Shown here: positions 33,981 to 41,923 of the stretch, piece after piece
Layout of the letters: each line of letters begins with the position of its first letter
How positions within the stretch are numbered: the stretch's first letter is position 1
Origin: Peribacillus sp044761985
Lineage (GTDB): Bacteria > Bacillota > Bacilli > Bacillales > DSM-1321
Direction: 5' to 3'
Length of the DNA: 64,000 nt
Assembly (NCBI RefSeq): GCF_044761985.1
Contig: NZ_JBIWDK010000001.1
Location: 62,001 to 126,000 of the forward strand
The notes under the pieces: generated by a model
Seen by the model: the letters and a program-made list of their open reading frames with translations, nothing else
The model's database searches: none
What the model was told of the DNA's origin: nothing
Program-made: the position numbers and the translations under genes

Positions 33981-34676
33981 ATGAAGGTAGCCATAATCGG
34001 AGCAATGGAAGAAGAAGTTACGATTTTACGCGATAAATTGGAAGGGCTGGAACAGGTGACGATTGCCGGTTCGGAATTCAATACAGGGTCATTGAATGGA
34101 ATCGATGTCATTTTGCTTAAATCAGGAATCGGAAAAGTGAATGCGGCCATGTCGACCGCAATCCTTTTGGAAAAGTTCAAACCGGATGCAGTCATTAATA
34201 CGGGATCTGCAGGTGGATATCACCCTGATTTGAATGTCGGCGATGTCGTCATTTCAACTGAAGTGCGCCATCATGATGTGGATGTAACGATTTTTGGCTA
34301 TGAATATGGTCAAGTGCCACAACTGCCTGCTGCTTTCATCCCGGATGAAAAGCTATTCACGATAGCAGAAGAAGCGGCTAAGGAAATTAAAGATATCCAA
34401 GTGGCAAAAGGATTGATCGTGACGGGTGATTCGTTCATGAATGATCCGGTTCGTGTCGAATTCGTCAGAGGTAAATTCTCTAATTTATATGCGGTAGAAA
34501 TGGAAGCGGCAGCAATCGCTCAGGTTGCACATCAATTCCAGACACCGTTTGTTATTATTCGCTCGCTTTCGGATATCGCTGGCAAGGAGTCCAATGTTTC
34601 CTTTGATCAATTCCTGGAAACGGCGGCGCTTCATTCAGCAGAACTGATTCTGAAAATGGTTGAAAAAATGAAATAA
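33981..34676 (+). CDS. mtnN: 5'-methylthioadenosine/S-adenosylhomocysteine nucleosidase
   Basis: A 231-residue nucleoside phosphorylase-fold enzyme (KVAIIGAMEEEVTIL, NTGSAGGYHPDLNVGDVVIST, EMEAAAIAQVAHQF, RSLSDIAG with catalytic Asp). It splits S-adenosylhomocysteine and methylthioadenosine, making S-ribosylhomocysteine and methylthioribose. ATG 33981 follows AGGAAGAGG. The hydrolysis supplies homocysteine precursors for the reverse transsulfuration genes downstream. Confidence 0.95.
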   Translation: MKVAIIGAMEEEVTILRDKLEGLEQVTIAGSEFNTGSLNGIDVILLKSGIGKVNAAMSTAILLEKFKPDAVINTGSAGGYHPDLNVGDVVISTEVRHHDVDVTIFGYEYGQVPQLPAAFIPDEKLFTIAEEAAKEIKDIQVAKGLIVTGDSFMNDPVRVEFVRGKFSNLYAVEMEAAAIAQVAHQFQTPFVIIRSLSDIAGKESNVSFDQFLETAALHSAELILKMVEKMK

Positions 34677-34694
34677 GCCACAAAACAGCTAGTG

Positions 34695-34724
34695 ATCAGC
34701 GGAAGCCATTCCGCTGATTATTCT
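34695..34724 (+). terminator. Hairpin between mtnN and mccA
   Basis: ATCAGCGGA (34695–34703) pairs perfectly with TCCGCTGAT (34710–34718). The following TTATTCTTT is only weakly T-rich, so it may be a partial terminator or an mRNA processing or stability stem inside the operon. Confidence 0.5.
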
Positions 34725-34781
34725 TTATCTCCACCTTTAAACCAACTAAGCTTCTAAGAAAACTTAGAGAGGATGTCCACT

Positions 34782-35705
34782 ATGAAGGTCATTCACAACA
34801 TACATGATTTGATTGGCAAGACGCCCATGATGGAAATCACTTCTTTCACGATTCCGAATGATGTCCGGATTTATGCTAAATTGGAATTCCTCAATCCTGG
34901 GGGAAGCGTGAAGGATCGTCTTGGCCAAGAACTTTTGAAGCAAGCGTTTGCCACGGGAGCATTAAAAAGAGGTGGGACCATTATCGAACCGACCGCTGGA
35001 AATACAGGGATAGGTTTAGCCTTGGCAGCGATTAACCAGGGTGTCGATGTGGTTTTTTGTGTACCGGAGCAATTCAGTAGCGAGAAGCAGGAGCTGATGC
35101 GTGCTCTTGGGGCAAAAGTTGTGCAAACCCCCACTGAAGACGGTATGAAAGGAGCCATTGCCAAATCAAAGGAACTTCTTGCCGAAATTCCTGGTGCATA
35201 CTGTCCTCAACAGTTTGCCAATCCCTCGAATCCGGAGACATATTATAAAACACTTGGTCCGGAAATTTGGGAGCAGCTCAATGGCAGGATCGATGTATTT
35301 GTTGCCGGTGCGGGAACTGGAGGAACCTTCATGGGGACATCCCGATATTTAAAAGAACAAAACCCTGCAGTCAAAACCGTCATCGTCGAACCGGAGGGAT
35401 CCATCTTAAACGGCGGGAAAACGGGACCCCATAAAACGGAAGGAATCGGCATGGAGTTTTTACCCGCTTACATGGATGAGGCGTATTTTAATCAGATTCA
35501 TACGATAAGCGATCAAGAGGCCTTTGCCAAGGTGAAAGAATTAGCCTTGAAAGAAGGACTGCTCGTCGGGAGTTCCTCTGGTGCTGCGTTTGCCGCGGCC
35601 TTGATGGAAGCGGAAAAGGCCCGGGCAGGTACAAATATCGTCGTCGTTTTTCCGGATTCCAGCGAGCGTTATTTAAGCAAAAATATTTATCGGGGAGGCC
35701 TATGA
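34782..35705 (+). CDS. mccA: O-acetylserine-dependent cystathionine β-synthase MccA (YrhA)
   Basis: A 307-residue PLP fold-type II enzyme: PLP lysine in NPGGSVKDRLG, TAGNTGIGLA and GTGGTFMG. It belongs to the CysK/CBS family; position next to mccB marks it as the reverse transsulfuration enzyme joining homocysteine and O-acetylserine to cystathionine. ATG 34782 is nine bases past AGAGAGG; ATG 34773 abuts it. Ends one base before mccB. Confidence 0.93.
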   Translation: MKVIHNIHDLIGKTPMMEITSFTIPNDVRIYAKLEFLNPGGSVKDRLGQELLKQAFATGALKRGGTIIEPTAGNTGIGLALAAINQGVDVVFCVPEQFSSEKQELMRALGAKVVQTPTEDGMKGAIAKSKELLAEIPGAYCPQQFANPSNPETYYKTLGPEIWEQLNGRIDVFVAGAGTGGTFMGTSRYLKEQNPAVKTVIVEPEGSILNGGKTGPHKTEGIGMEFLPAYMDEAYFNQIHTISDQEAFAKVKELALKEGLLVGSSSGAAFAAALMEAEKARAGTNIVVVFPDSSERYLSKNIYRGGL

Positions 35706-35706
35706 A

Positions 35707-36843
35707 GTGAGGAAGAAGACGCAATTGATTCATGGAGGCATTTTTGGCGATCAAAAAACAGGGGCCGTATCGGTGCCAATCTATCAGGTAAGCACATACA
35801 AACAGGATGGGCCTGGAAAGCACAGGGGCTATGAGTACTCCCGTACCGGCAATCCGACCCGCCATGCTCTCGAGGAATTGATCAAGGAGCTTGAAGGGGG
35901 GAAACGGGGATTTGCCTTTGGTTCCGGAATGGCGGCAATGACGGCTGTGATGATGCTCTTTAATCAAGGGGATCATGTCTTGCTGACTGATGACGTTTAT
36001 GGAGGATCTTTTCGGGTGATGACAAAAATCCTGAACCGTTTTGGGCTGGAGGCCACCTTTATCGATACGAGTGATATAGACTCTATAGAAAAAGGGATTA
36101 AGCAGAATACAAAAGCGCTGTTCATTGAATCCCCGACCAATCCTTTATTGAAAATCACCGATCTTGAAGAAATAGCTAAAATAGCGAAGGCACACAGCCT
36201 GCTAACCATTGTGGATAATACGTTCAGTACTCCATATTGGCAAAATCCGCTTACGCTCGGGGCAGATATCGTTCTCCATAGTGCAACGAAGTATCTTGGG
36301 GGCCACAGTGACGTTGTGGCTGGTCTTGCCGTCGTGAATGACGAAAAACTAGGGGAAGACCTTCACTTTGTCCAGAACTCCACAGGAGGCGTGCTGGGGC
36401 CTCAAGATTCCTGGTTGTTGATGCGCGGAATGAAAACACTCGGCATTCGAATGGAAGAACACGAAAGGAACACCTTGGCAATTGTCCGTTTCCTGACCGG
36501 GCATGAATCGATTTCAAAGGTGTATTATCCAGGCCTCGTCAATCATCCCAACCATGAAATTGCCAAAAAGCAATCCCGGGGTTTTGGTGGCATGGTCTCA
36601 TTCGATGTCGGCAGTGGTGCAAAGGCAGAACGGGTGCTTCAAAAAATGAAATACTTCACCCTTGCCGAAAGCCTTGGGGCAGTGGAGAGCCTCATTTCGG
36701 TTCCGGCCTTGATGACTCATGCCTCGATTCCAGCCGAACGACGCGCAACCTTAGGCATCACGGATGGATTAATCCGAATATCCGTAGGACTTGAAGATGT
36801 GGAAGACCTCTTGGAAGATCTAGAACAGGCGCTAGAAGGATAG
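35707..36843 (+). CDS. mccB: Cystathionine γ-lyase / homocysteine γ-lyase MccB (YrhB)
   Basis: A 378-residue Cys/Met-metabolism PLP enzyme: YSRTGNPTRHALE, VVDNTFSTPYWQNPL, PLP lysine in HSATKYLGGHSDV. It cuts cystathionine to cysteine, completing methionine-to-cysteine conversion. GTG start behind GGGGAGG, directly after mccA. The operon is a known CymR target in B. subtilis; cymR itself lies at 10.0 kb here. Confidence 0.94.
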   Translation: MRKKTQLIHGGIFGDQKTGAVSVPIYQVSTYKQDGPGKHRGYEYSRTGNPTRHALEELIKELEGGKRGFAFGSGMAAMTAVMMLFNQGDHVLLTDDVYGGSFRVMTKILNRFGLEATFIDTSDIDSIEKGIKQNTKALFIESPTNPLLKITDLEEIAKIAKAHSLLTIVDNTFSTPYWQNPLTLGADIVLHSATKYLGGHSDVVAGLAVVNDEKLGEDLHFVQNSTGGVLGPQDSWLLMRGMKTLGIRMEEHERNTLAIVRFLTGHESISKVYYPGLVNHPNHEIAKKQSRGFGGMVSFDVGSGAKAERVLQKMKYFTLAESLGAVESLISVPALMTHASIPAERRATLGITDGLIRISVGLEDVEDLLEDLEQALEG

Positions 36844-36951
36844 AACCATCACCCACACAGCTGCCTGCCATTATTTACACCCAACCATTTGGAATTAATA
36901 TGGTAGAATGAGATATAGATTGTTTACTAGAAGAAAGAAGGGGTGAATGGG

Positions 36952-37218
36952 ATGAAAAACCGTAAAAATCAAACGGCGTCTGCTCTACGTTCCAAAATGG
37001 CGGATTTTAAACAATTTGCGATCACCTTATTATGTGTAGGAGCGTTCTTTTATTTAGGAACGATACTGCCTACAACCGGAAAAACGAACCTTTCCACCAA
37101 TGTCTATATGGGAGCGACTGTACTCTTCCTCGGTTTGTCCATCCTCTTTTTCCTTATATCCAAAAAATATAAAAAAATCTTGGACGAAAGCGATGACCAA
37201 GATTTTTTACAACAATAG
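36952..37218 (+). CDS. yrhC: YrhC-like small membrane protein
   Basis: An 88-residue protein with two membrane helices (about 22–42 and 52–72), a basic start and an acidic end (DESDDQD). It follows mccB as yrhC does in B. subtilis; function unknown. ATG 36952 sits behind AAGGGGTG. Ends at a strong terminator. Confidence 0.75.
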   Translation: MKNRKNQTASALRSKMADFKQFAITLLCVGAFFYLGTILPTTGKTNLSTNVYMGATVLFLGLSILFFLISKKYKKILDESDDQDFLQQ

Positions 37219-37223
37219 CAATC

Positions 37224-37266
37224 AAGCCTGATTCTCCTAGTGTAACTGGGGAATCAGGCTTTTTTT
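37224..37266 (+). terminator. Terminator after yrhC
   Basis: AAGCCTGATTC (37224–37234) pairs with GAATCAGGCTT (37251–37261), followed by TTTTT. Confidence 0.93.
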
Positions 37267-37380
37267 ATGACCTTATGTTCTGGAATAGAAAAAATTTCTA
37301 AAAATTACAAAAAGTCTATTTACAAAACGTTATTTATTGGATATACTTACCAAATAATATTCCAAAGGAGGTCGAAGAAG

Positions 37381-37482
37381 ATGAGAACTTATTTACTTGA
37401 AATCAACATTAAGCTGATTAGCTGGATCTTGCCAACAAACAATCATATACTATTCGACCTGTGCCATGCGGAATATTCTTAA
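37381..37482 (+). CDS. 33-residue peptide with perfect ribosome binding site
   Basis: AAAGGAGGT lies 8–9 bases before ATG 37381. The peptide starts MRTYLLEINIKLISWIL and has one short hydrophobic stretch. I do not recognise it for sure; the ITIK/INIK-like start resembles a degenerate YrzI-type peptide. It is the first of several tiny frames here, followed by its own terminator at 37517. Confidence 0.6.
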   Translation: MRTYLLEINIKLISWILPTNNHILFDLCHAEYS

Positions 37483-37516
37483 AGCAAATGGGCTTTATTA
37501 ATCATTCAGACATAAT

Positions 37517-37553
37517 GGCCGCAGGGAGAATCCTTTTACCCTGCGGCCTTTTT
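37517..37553 (+). terminator. Terminator, first of a tandem pair
   Basis: GGCCGCAGGG (37517–37526) pairs perfectly with CCCTGCGGCC (37539–37548), followed by TTTTT. Confidence 0.9.
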
Positions 37554-37568
37554 ATATTTTTTAAAATC

Positions 37569-37605
37569 CCGCAGGAGGAAGGAACTTTCTGCGGCCTTTT
37601 TATGC
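37569..37605 (+). terminator. Terminator-like hairpin, second of a tandem pair
   Basis: CCGCAG (37569–37574) pairs with CTGCGG (37589–37594), then CCTTTTTATG. The string CTGCGGCCTTTTTAT occurs in both hairpins (37541 and 37589), indicating a local duplication. Confidence 0.7.
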
Positions 37606-37642
37606 CTTTTTGGTAAGCCGCCCCCTTAAAGGAGGTGATATT

Positions 37643-37783
37643 ATGACACTGAATATGCTGTTTTTTACAATCACGATCAAAATGAGGAAAATGACTGCTG
37701 AGGAATGTTTGCAAGAAGATAGAATCAGGAAATTACGTGAGCAACACCTAGATAAAGCAATGAGGCATCGTCCTTTTTTCTAA
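37643..37783 (+). CDS. YrzI-family small protein
   Basis: ATG 37643 follows AAAGGAGGTGATATT, a perfect ribosome binding site. The 46-residue product starts MTLNMLFFTITIKMRKMTAEE and ends in a charged helix (RIRKLREQHLDKAMRH). The MTLN-x-x-FFTITIK start is the hallmark of the Bacillus YrzI family of very small, sporulation-associated proteins that often occur in tandem. The molecular role is unknown. Confidence 0.8.
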   Translation: MTLNMLFFTITIKMRKMTAEECLQEDRIRKLREQHLDKAMRHRPFF

Positions 37784-37829
37784 TCTAAGGGGCACGTAGG
37801 AAATATTAAAATGAAAGGTGGAGATCAAT

Positions 37830-37895
37830 ATGATTAAATGGGCTATTATAAAAGGGGAAAAGTGTTGCTACTGGCAGGAGAAGGATACCGGCTAA
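37830..37895 (+). CDS. 21-residue ORF with good ribosome binding site
   Basis: AAAGGTGGAGA precedes ATG 37830; the frame runs 21 codons (MIKWAIIKGEKCCYWQEKDT) to TAA. It has an adjacent Cys pair and two Trp. No family recognised; only the ribosome binding site and the neighbouring small genes support it. Confidence 0.4.
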   Translation: MIKWAIIKGEKCCYWQEKDTG

Positions 37896-38020
37896 CGAAG
37901 GTAAGGCAATCTTCACAGTATCGCCATGGATTGTATGAAAAGTGTTCATAATAGCAGCGGTCGGCAATCACATAAACGTGGTAAATTGAAGATAGGTTCA
38001 ATTATAAGGAGTGATTCAGA

Positions 38021-38137
38021 ATGTTCTCAATCGTAATGGTACTGGTTGTTACGACTGTCATTGGAACAGTAATCGCTGTAAATGTTTCTGTCGATGCCGA
38101 TAAACCGCTGCACAGCATCATGGACTATGTAAAATAG
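38021..38137 (+). CDS. 38-residue single-helix membrane peptide
   Basis: AAGGAGTG precedes ATG 38021. The peptide is one membrane helix (MFSIVMVLVVTTVIGTVIAV) and a short polar tail ending DYVK. Function unknown; a terminator follows at once. It sits between the tiny-ORF cluster and yjcZ. Confidence 0.65.
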   Translation: MFSIVMVLVVTTVIGTVIAVNVSVDADKPLHSIMDYVK

Positions 38138-38138
38138 A

Positions 38139-38167
38139 AAAAACTCGGCACTTGGCCGAGTTTTTTC
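38139..38167. terminator. Bidirectional terminator between small gene and yjcZ
   Basis: AAAAACTCGGC (38139–38149) pairs with GCCGAGTTTTT (38155–38165), giving A/T-flanked stem usable on both strands; both genes converge on it. Confidence 0.9.
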
Positions 38168-38171
38168 TATT

Positions 38172-38366
38172 TTAACAGCATGGCCCCGGTCCTCCGCAGC
38201 CCCCGAATCCGAATCCACCAGGAATGAACCAGAATCCGAATAACAGCAGTAAGATGACGAGGACGACGATCAAGGCGATTCCAAGACCGAATCCACCTCC
38301 GCCATAACAAGGTGCTGGGCATGGAGCACCGTAATTATATCCGTATGGTCCATAGCCGTATCCCAT
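38172..38366 (-). CDS. YjcZ-family sporulation-associated small protein
   Basis: A 64-residue protein: a Gly/Tyr-rich start (MGYGYGPYGYNYGAP), a Cys/Pro stretch, a membrane helix (GLGIALIVVLVILLLLFGFW) and a Gly/Cys end (CGGPGPCC). This is the YjcZ/YhcZ-type layout, common and multi-copy in Bacillus and linked with sporulation (SscA-like). ATG 38366 follows AAGGGAGGG. Confidence 0.82.
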   Translation of the reverse strand: MGYGYGPYGYNYGAPCPAPCYGGGGFGLGIALIVVLVILLLLFGFWFIPGGFGFGGCGGPGPCC

Positions 38367-38542
38367 ACAAATCCCTCCCTTCCGCTTAAATTCCCTATCA
38401 TTATATGTAAGTTTGTCTATGTTTGATTGGGATTTTAAAAGGAGAATTCTTGAATGATTTCCCTCCCACATTTTCTATTAATCGCTTAGGTGCTTTTGTG
38501 GGCATCTTTTAGACAGGTTCATCAATCCTTGAATCCTAAAAT

Positions 38543-38568
38543 CATGGATATTCCAGAGAATATCCATG
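38543..38568. promoter_or_regulatory. Perfect palindrome upstream of sigK
   Basis: CATGGATATTC (38543–38553) and GAATATCCATG (38558–38568) form an 11-bp perfect inverted repeat with loop CAGA. No T-run follows, so a terminator is unlikely. It is about 130 bases before sigK, a position suited to an operator. The 38367–38697 gap has no other gene. Confidence 0.6.
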
Positions 38569-38697
38569 CAGGTAGACACTCTCTAGCAACGTAATGAACC
38601 AAGCGGAGGATTTCTTTTTGTGGTACAGACAAGAACAAGCCCACAACCGCATAGGTATGGATAAGGAAACACCCAATGAGGCGGGAGGATGAAACCA

Positions 38698-39429
38698 ATG
38701 CCTGGAATACTTACTGCAGTCGGTTATCTCATCAAGGAATTTTACTTATTAGTTTCCTATGTGAAAAATAATGCTTTTCCCCAGCCATTATCTTCACAAG
38801 ATGAGAAGAAGTATCTGAAGCTTATGAGTGAAGGGGATGGGGAAGCCCGTAATATTCTCATCGAGCATAATCTTAGGCTAGTGGCCCATATCGTCAAGAA
38901 ATTCGAGAATACCGGTGAAGATACTGAAGATCTGATATCAATCGGGACCATAGGATTGATAAAGGCTATTGAAAGCTATTCCGACGGTAAAGGCACGAAG
39001 CTTGCCACTTACGCAGCACGTTGTATTGAAAATGAAATCCTGATGCATTTACGGGCAACAAAAAAAACGAAAAAGGATATTTCCCTGCATGATCCAATCG
39101 GTCAAGATAAAGAAGGAAATGAAATCAGTTTAATTGATGTATTGAAATCAGAATCAGAGGATGTCATTGACACGATTCAGCTTAATATGGAAATAGAAAA
39201 AGTGAAGAAGTATATTGGTGTTTTGGATGAGCGTGAAAAGGAAGTCATCGTTGGAAGGTTTGGACTAGATTTAAAGAAAGAGAAGACGCAAAGAGAGATT
39301 GCTAAAGAACTGGGCATATCTCGTAGCTATGTATCAAGGATTGAAAAGCGTGCCTTGATGAAGATGTTCCATGAATTTTATCGTGCGGAGAAAGAGAAGG
39401 AAAAGAAGGCCAAAGATAATGGGATGTAA
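38698..39429 (+). CDS. sigK: Sporulation σ factor pro-σK, uninterrupted
   Basis: A 243-residue σ70-family factor: a hydrophobic pro-sequence (MPGILTAVGYLIKEFYLLVSYVKN, removed by SpoIVFB in related species), region 2 (NLRLVAHIVKKFENTGEDTEDLISIG), and region 4 (LGISRSYVSRIEKRAL). It directs late mother-cell genes such as coat genes; cotB in this window would be a target. In B. subtilis 168 the gene is split by the skin element; here it is one open frame. ATG 38698 is nine bases after GGGAGG. Confidence 0.96.
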   Translation: MPGILTAVGYLIKEFYLLVSYVKNNAFPQPLSSQDEKKYLKLMSEGDGEARNILIEHNLRLVAHIVKKFENTGEDTEDLISIGTIGLIKAIESYSDGKGTKLATYAARCIENEILMHLRATKKTKKDISLHDPIGQDKEGNEISLIDVLKSESEDVIDTIQLNMEIEKVKKYIGVLDEREKEVIVGRFGLDLKKEKTQREIAKELGISRSYVSRIEKRALMKMFHEFYRAEKEKEKKAKDNGM

Positions 39430-39478
39430 AACGAAGAGAGTGCGGATTCTTGCTTCCGCACTCTCTTCGTTTTTTTAT
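39428..39478. terminator. Strong bidirectional terminator after sigK
   Basis: A long stem, AAAACGAAGAGAGTGCGGA (39428–39446) against TCCGCACTCTCTTCGTTTT (39455–39473), has T-runs on both sides. It also covers the stop of the minus-strand gene at 39475. Confidence 0.93.
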
Positions 39479-39588
39479 TTATTGCGAATCAGGTCTGCAA
39501 AGGCATGGTAGATTTCAATGCCCTGGAACAGAAATAGACGTGATGCAGTTAACGAAAAGATTCCAATCATGATTAGGCGGAACCACAT
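39475..39588 (-). CDS. 37-residue membrane peptide
   Basis: GAGGAGTGAT on the minus strand precedes ATG 39588 (ATG 39594 crowds the site). The peptide reads MWFRLIMIGIFSLTASRLFLF, then an amphipathic GIEIYHAFADLIRNK. One membrane helix; function unknown. It lies 30 bases after a second small hydrophobic ORF and may share its transcript. Confidence 0.6.
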   Translation of the reverse strand: MWFRLIMIGIFSLTASRLFLFQGIEIYHAFADLIRNK

Positions 39589-39618
39589 ATCCATCACTCC
39601 TCGATTTTTTTTGTAAAA

Positions 39619-39912
39619 TCAGTGAGTGAGAGAAGCTATGTAATTCGCCTGATAAAAGACAGGATTGAAAAAACGTCGGCGGAAGGCAGAGAGGAAATAA
39701 AGGAATCGGAATATCCATGATTCTTTCACTAGCAAAACGATGAGGATTAGGCTGACTTTCAAGAAAGGTATCAGTGCAAACTTCTTCTCGATTTTCTTCA
39801 AAAGGTGTACGTCATGGCCCTCTTCAAGGGTCAATGGAGTATGCTGCTGGTAGGAATGGGGCAGTGTCCAGAGGAGAAGGGCAATGACTGAAAAGTGGAT
39901 AATGAACTTCAA
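39619..39912 (-). CDS. Small hydrophobic protein, unknown
   Basis: A 97-residue frame starting at TTG with a modest TGGTGG ribosome binding site. It has hydrophobic segments at ~3–19 and ~50–66 and a polar middle (TLEEGHDVHLLKKIEKK), so a two-helix membrane protein is possible. No family recognised. The weak start lowers confidence; gene density and the same-strand neighbour favour it. Confidence 0.5.
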   Translation of the reverse strand: MKFIIHFSVIALLLWTLPHSYQQHTPLTLEEGHDVHLLKKIEKKFALIPFLKVSLILIVLLVKESWIFRFLYFLSAFRRRFFNPVFYQANYIASLTH

Positions 39913-40079
39913 AAAGGACCACCAACTTTTCGATTAATACGTACATCAATCATATCATGCTTATAAAATGGAAAGCGGGAAAACAATTAGACAAAAATCT
40001 ACTTAATCTCCCTTATGAATAGGAAAAAATGGATGGACCCTCTATAATGGTGTTGTTGATAATAAGGAGGGAATTATGT

Positions 40080-41867
40080 ATGGGATATTCTTTAACGTGG
40101 GATTTGGATGTCTTTTTTAAAGGGGGAAGCTCTTCAGCGGAATTTCTGCTCCTAATGGATGAAATCAAACAAGAAGTGACGGAATTGGATCAAGCTGTGT
40201 GTCTGTTGAATTCAGAGGGTAGTGAAAAGACTTTGATCAAGGCTATCGATCTATACAAAGTCACCAAAATGAAAATGGAACAAGCAGGGGCTTTTATCGG
40301 TTGCCTTGAGGCCCAAAATGTTCAGGATAAAAAAGCAGGTCAGTTAAGGGTCAAACTGATGAAGGTGGAAGCATCCTTGAAAGTCGCTTTAAGTAAACTG
40401 GATGAAAAACTGGTCCAGTTTAATGATGATTGGTTCGAGAATGTCCTCAAGAAAGAACCGTTGAATGAACTGGCCTATGTATTGAATGAGCGTCGAGACC
40501 GTGCTAAAGAGAAACTTTCAGTCCAGGAAGAGTCGCTGATCACCCAGTTGTCCATGGACGGATTTGAAGGATGGAGCCAAATGTATGATACGCTCGTAGG
40601 TTCGATGACGGTTCCGTTTAAAGGGGAAGAGCTTTCTATCGGTCAGGCGGCAAATAAATTTTCCAGTCCGGACCAAAGTGTCCGAAACGAATTATTTACA
40701 GCTTGGGAACGTGCATGGGAAGAAAAGGGTGAACTGTTTGCAAGGACCTTGAATCATTTGGCGGGCTTTCGGATTAGCGTGAATGAAAAAAGGGGCTGGA
40801 ACGATATTTTGAAGGAACCCCTGGAAATCTGCAGGATGAAGAAAGAGACGCTTGAAAGCATGTGGCAGGTCATAGCTGACAATAAAGAACCACTTGTGCG
40901 GTTTTTACATAGAAAGGCTGAAATGCTTGAAGTGGGAAAACTGAGTTGGGCTGACTTGGATGCACCTATTGCTGTTACGGCCACATCGAAAGTAATGGAG
41001 TATCAAGAAGGGGCAGACTTCATTATCGGACAATTCTCGAAATTCGGAAGTCAATTGGCGGATTTCACCCAAAAGGCATTCAAAGACAGCTGGATTGAAG
41101 CGGAGGATAGACCAGGCAAGAGACCAGGCGGTTTTTGTACCGGCTTCCCACTGGATCATCAATCCCGGATATTTATGACCTATTCGGGAACGCCTTCGAA
41201 TGTATCGACATTGGCCCATGAGTTGGGACATGCCTTCCATTCCCATGTGATGGGGAATATCCATCCATTAAATCGCTCATATGCCATGAACGTGGCTGAA
41301 ACAGCTTCTACATTCGCTGAGATGGTCGTAGCTGATGCAGCTTTGAAAGAAGCATCCAGTGAGGAGGAGAAGCTGATTCTTCTAGAAGATAAAATTCAGC
41401 GCTCCGTGGCGTTATTAATGAATATCCATGCCCGTTTTCTATTTGAATCTAGGTTTTATGAGGAAAGAAAACAAGGATATGTAAGTGCTGAGCGTTTAAA
41501 TGAGCTGATGGTTGATGCTCAGAAAGAGGCATATGGGGATGCGTTAGATGAGTATCACCCGACATTCTGGGCCTCGAAGCTTCACTTTTATATCACCGAT
41601 GTTCCATTTTATAATTTCCCGTACACATTCGGTTACCTATTTTCGTTAGGTATCTATGCGAAAGCTCTGAATGAACCTGCTGGATTCGAAGAGAAGTATA
41701 TCGCCCTGCTTCAGGATACAGGTTCGATGAATGTGGAATCCTTGGCTAAGAAGCATTTGGGTGTCGATATAACCACACGAGGTTTTTGGCAAGAAGCGGT
41801 TTCTACCTGTATGCAGGATGTTGAGGAATTTATGCGTTTGACGGATCCACTTGTTCGAAAGGCATGA
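40080..41867 (+). CDS. M3B-family oligoendopeptidase (PepF-like)
   Basis: A 595-residue zinc metallopeptidase: helical N-terminal part, then HELGH in LAHELGHAFHSHVMG (around residues 378–392), the downstream Glu in MNVAETASTFAEM, and the late GYLFSLGIYA segment. Such enzymes cut short peptides in the cytoplasm. ATG 40080 follows AAGGAGGG; the upstream frame has no ribosome binding site. TATAAT at 40043–40048 is a possible −10. Confidence 0.92.
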   Translation: MGYSLTWDLDVFFKGGSSSAEFLLLMDEIKQEVTELDQAVCLLNSEGSEKTLIKAIDLYKVTKMKMEQAGAFIGCLEAQNVQDKKAGQLRVKLMKVEASLKVALSKLDEKLVQFNDDWFENVLKKEPLNELAYVLNERRDRAKEKLSVQEESLITQLSMDGFEGWSQMYDTLVGSMTVPFKGEELSIGQAANKFSSPDQSVRNELFTAWERAWEEKGELFARTLNHLAGFRISVNEKRGWNDILKEPLEICRMKKETLESMWQVIADNKEPLVRFLHRKAEMLEVGKLSWADLDAPIAVTATSKVMEYQEGADFIIGQFSKFGSQLADFTQKAFKDSWIEAEDRPGKRPGGFCTGFPLDHQSRIFMTYSGTPSNVSTLAHELGHAFHSHVMGNIHPLNRSYAMNVAETASTFAEMVVADAALKEASSEEEKLILLEDKIQRSVALLMNIHARFLFESRFYEERKQGYVSAERLNELMVDAQKEAYGDALDEYHPTFWASKLHFYITDVPFYNFPYTFGYLFSLGIYAKALNEPAGFEEKYIALLQDTGSMNVESLAKKHLGVDITTRGFWQEAVSTCMQDVEEFMRLTDPLVRKA

Positions 41868-41880
41868 AGCGGAAAATTGC

Positions 41881-41909
41881 AAAAAAAAGGGTGCCCGATT
41901 AGGGCGCCC
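41881..41909 (-). terminator. Terminator after pssA
   Basis: GGGTGCCC (41889–41896) pairs with GGGCGCCC (41902–41909, one wobble); the eight A before it become a T-run on the minus strand. Confidence 0.85.
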
Positions 41910-41923
41910 GCTTCCTTCAGCAA

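Noticed and set aside
37267..37482. A 71-codon version of the small gene at 37381
   Set aside because: The extension begins inside the yrhC terminator and has no ribosome binding site; AAAGGAGGT marks ATG 37381.
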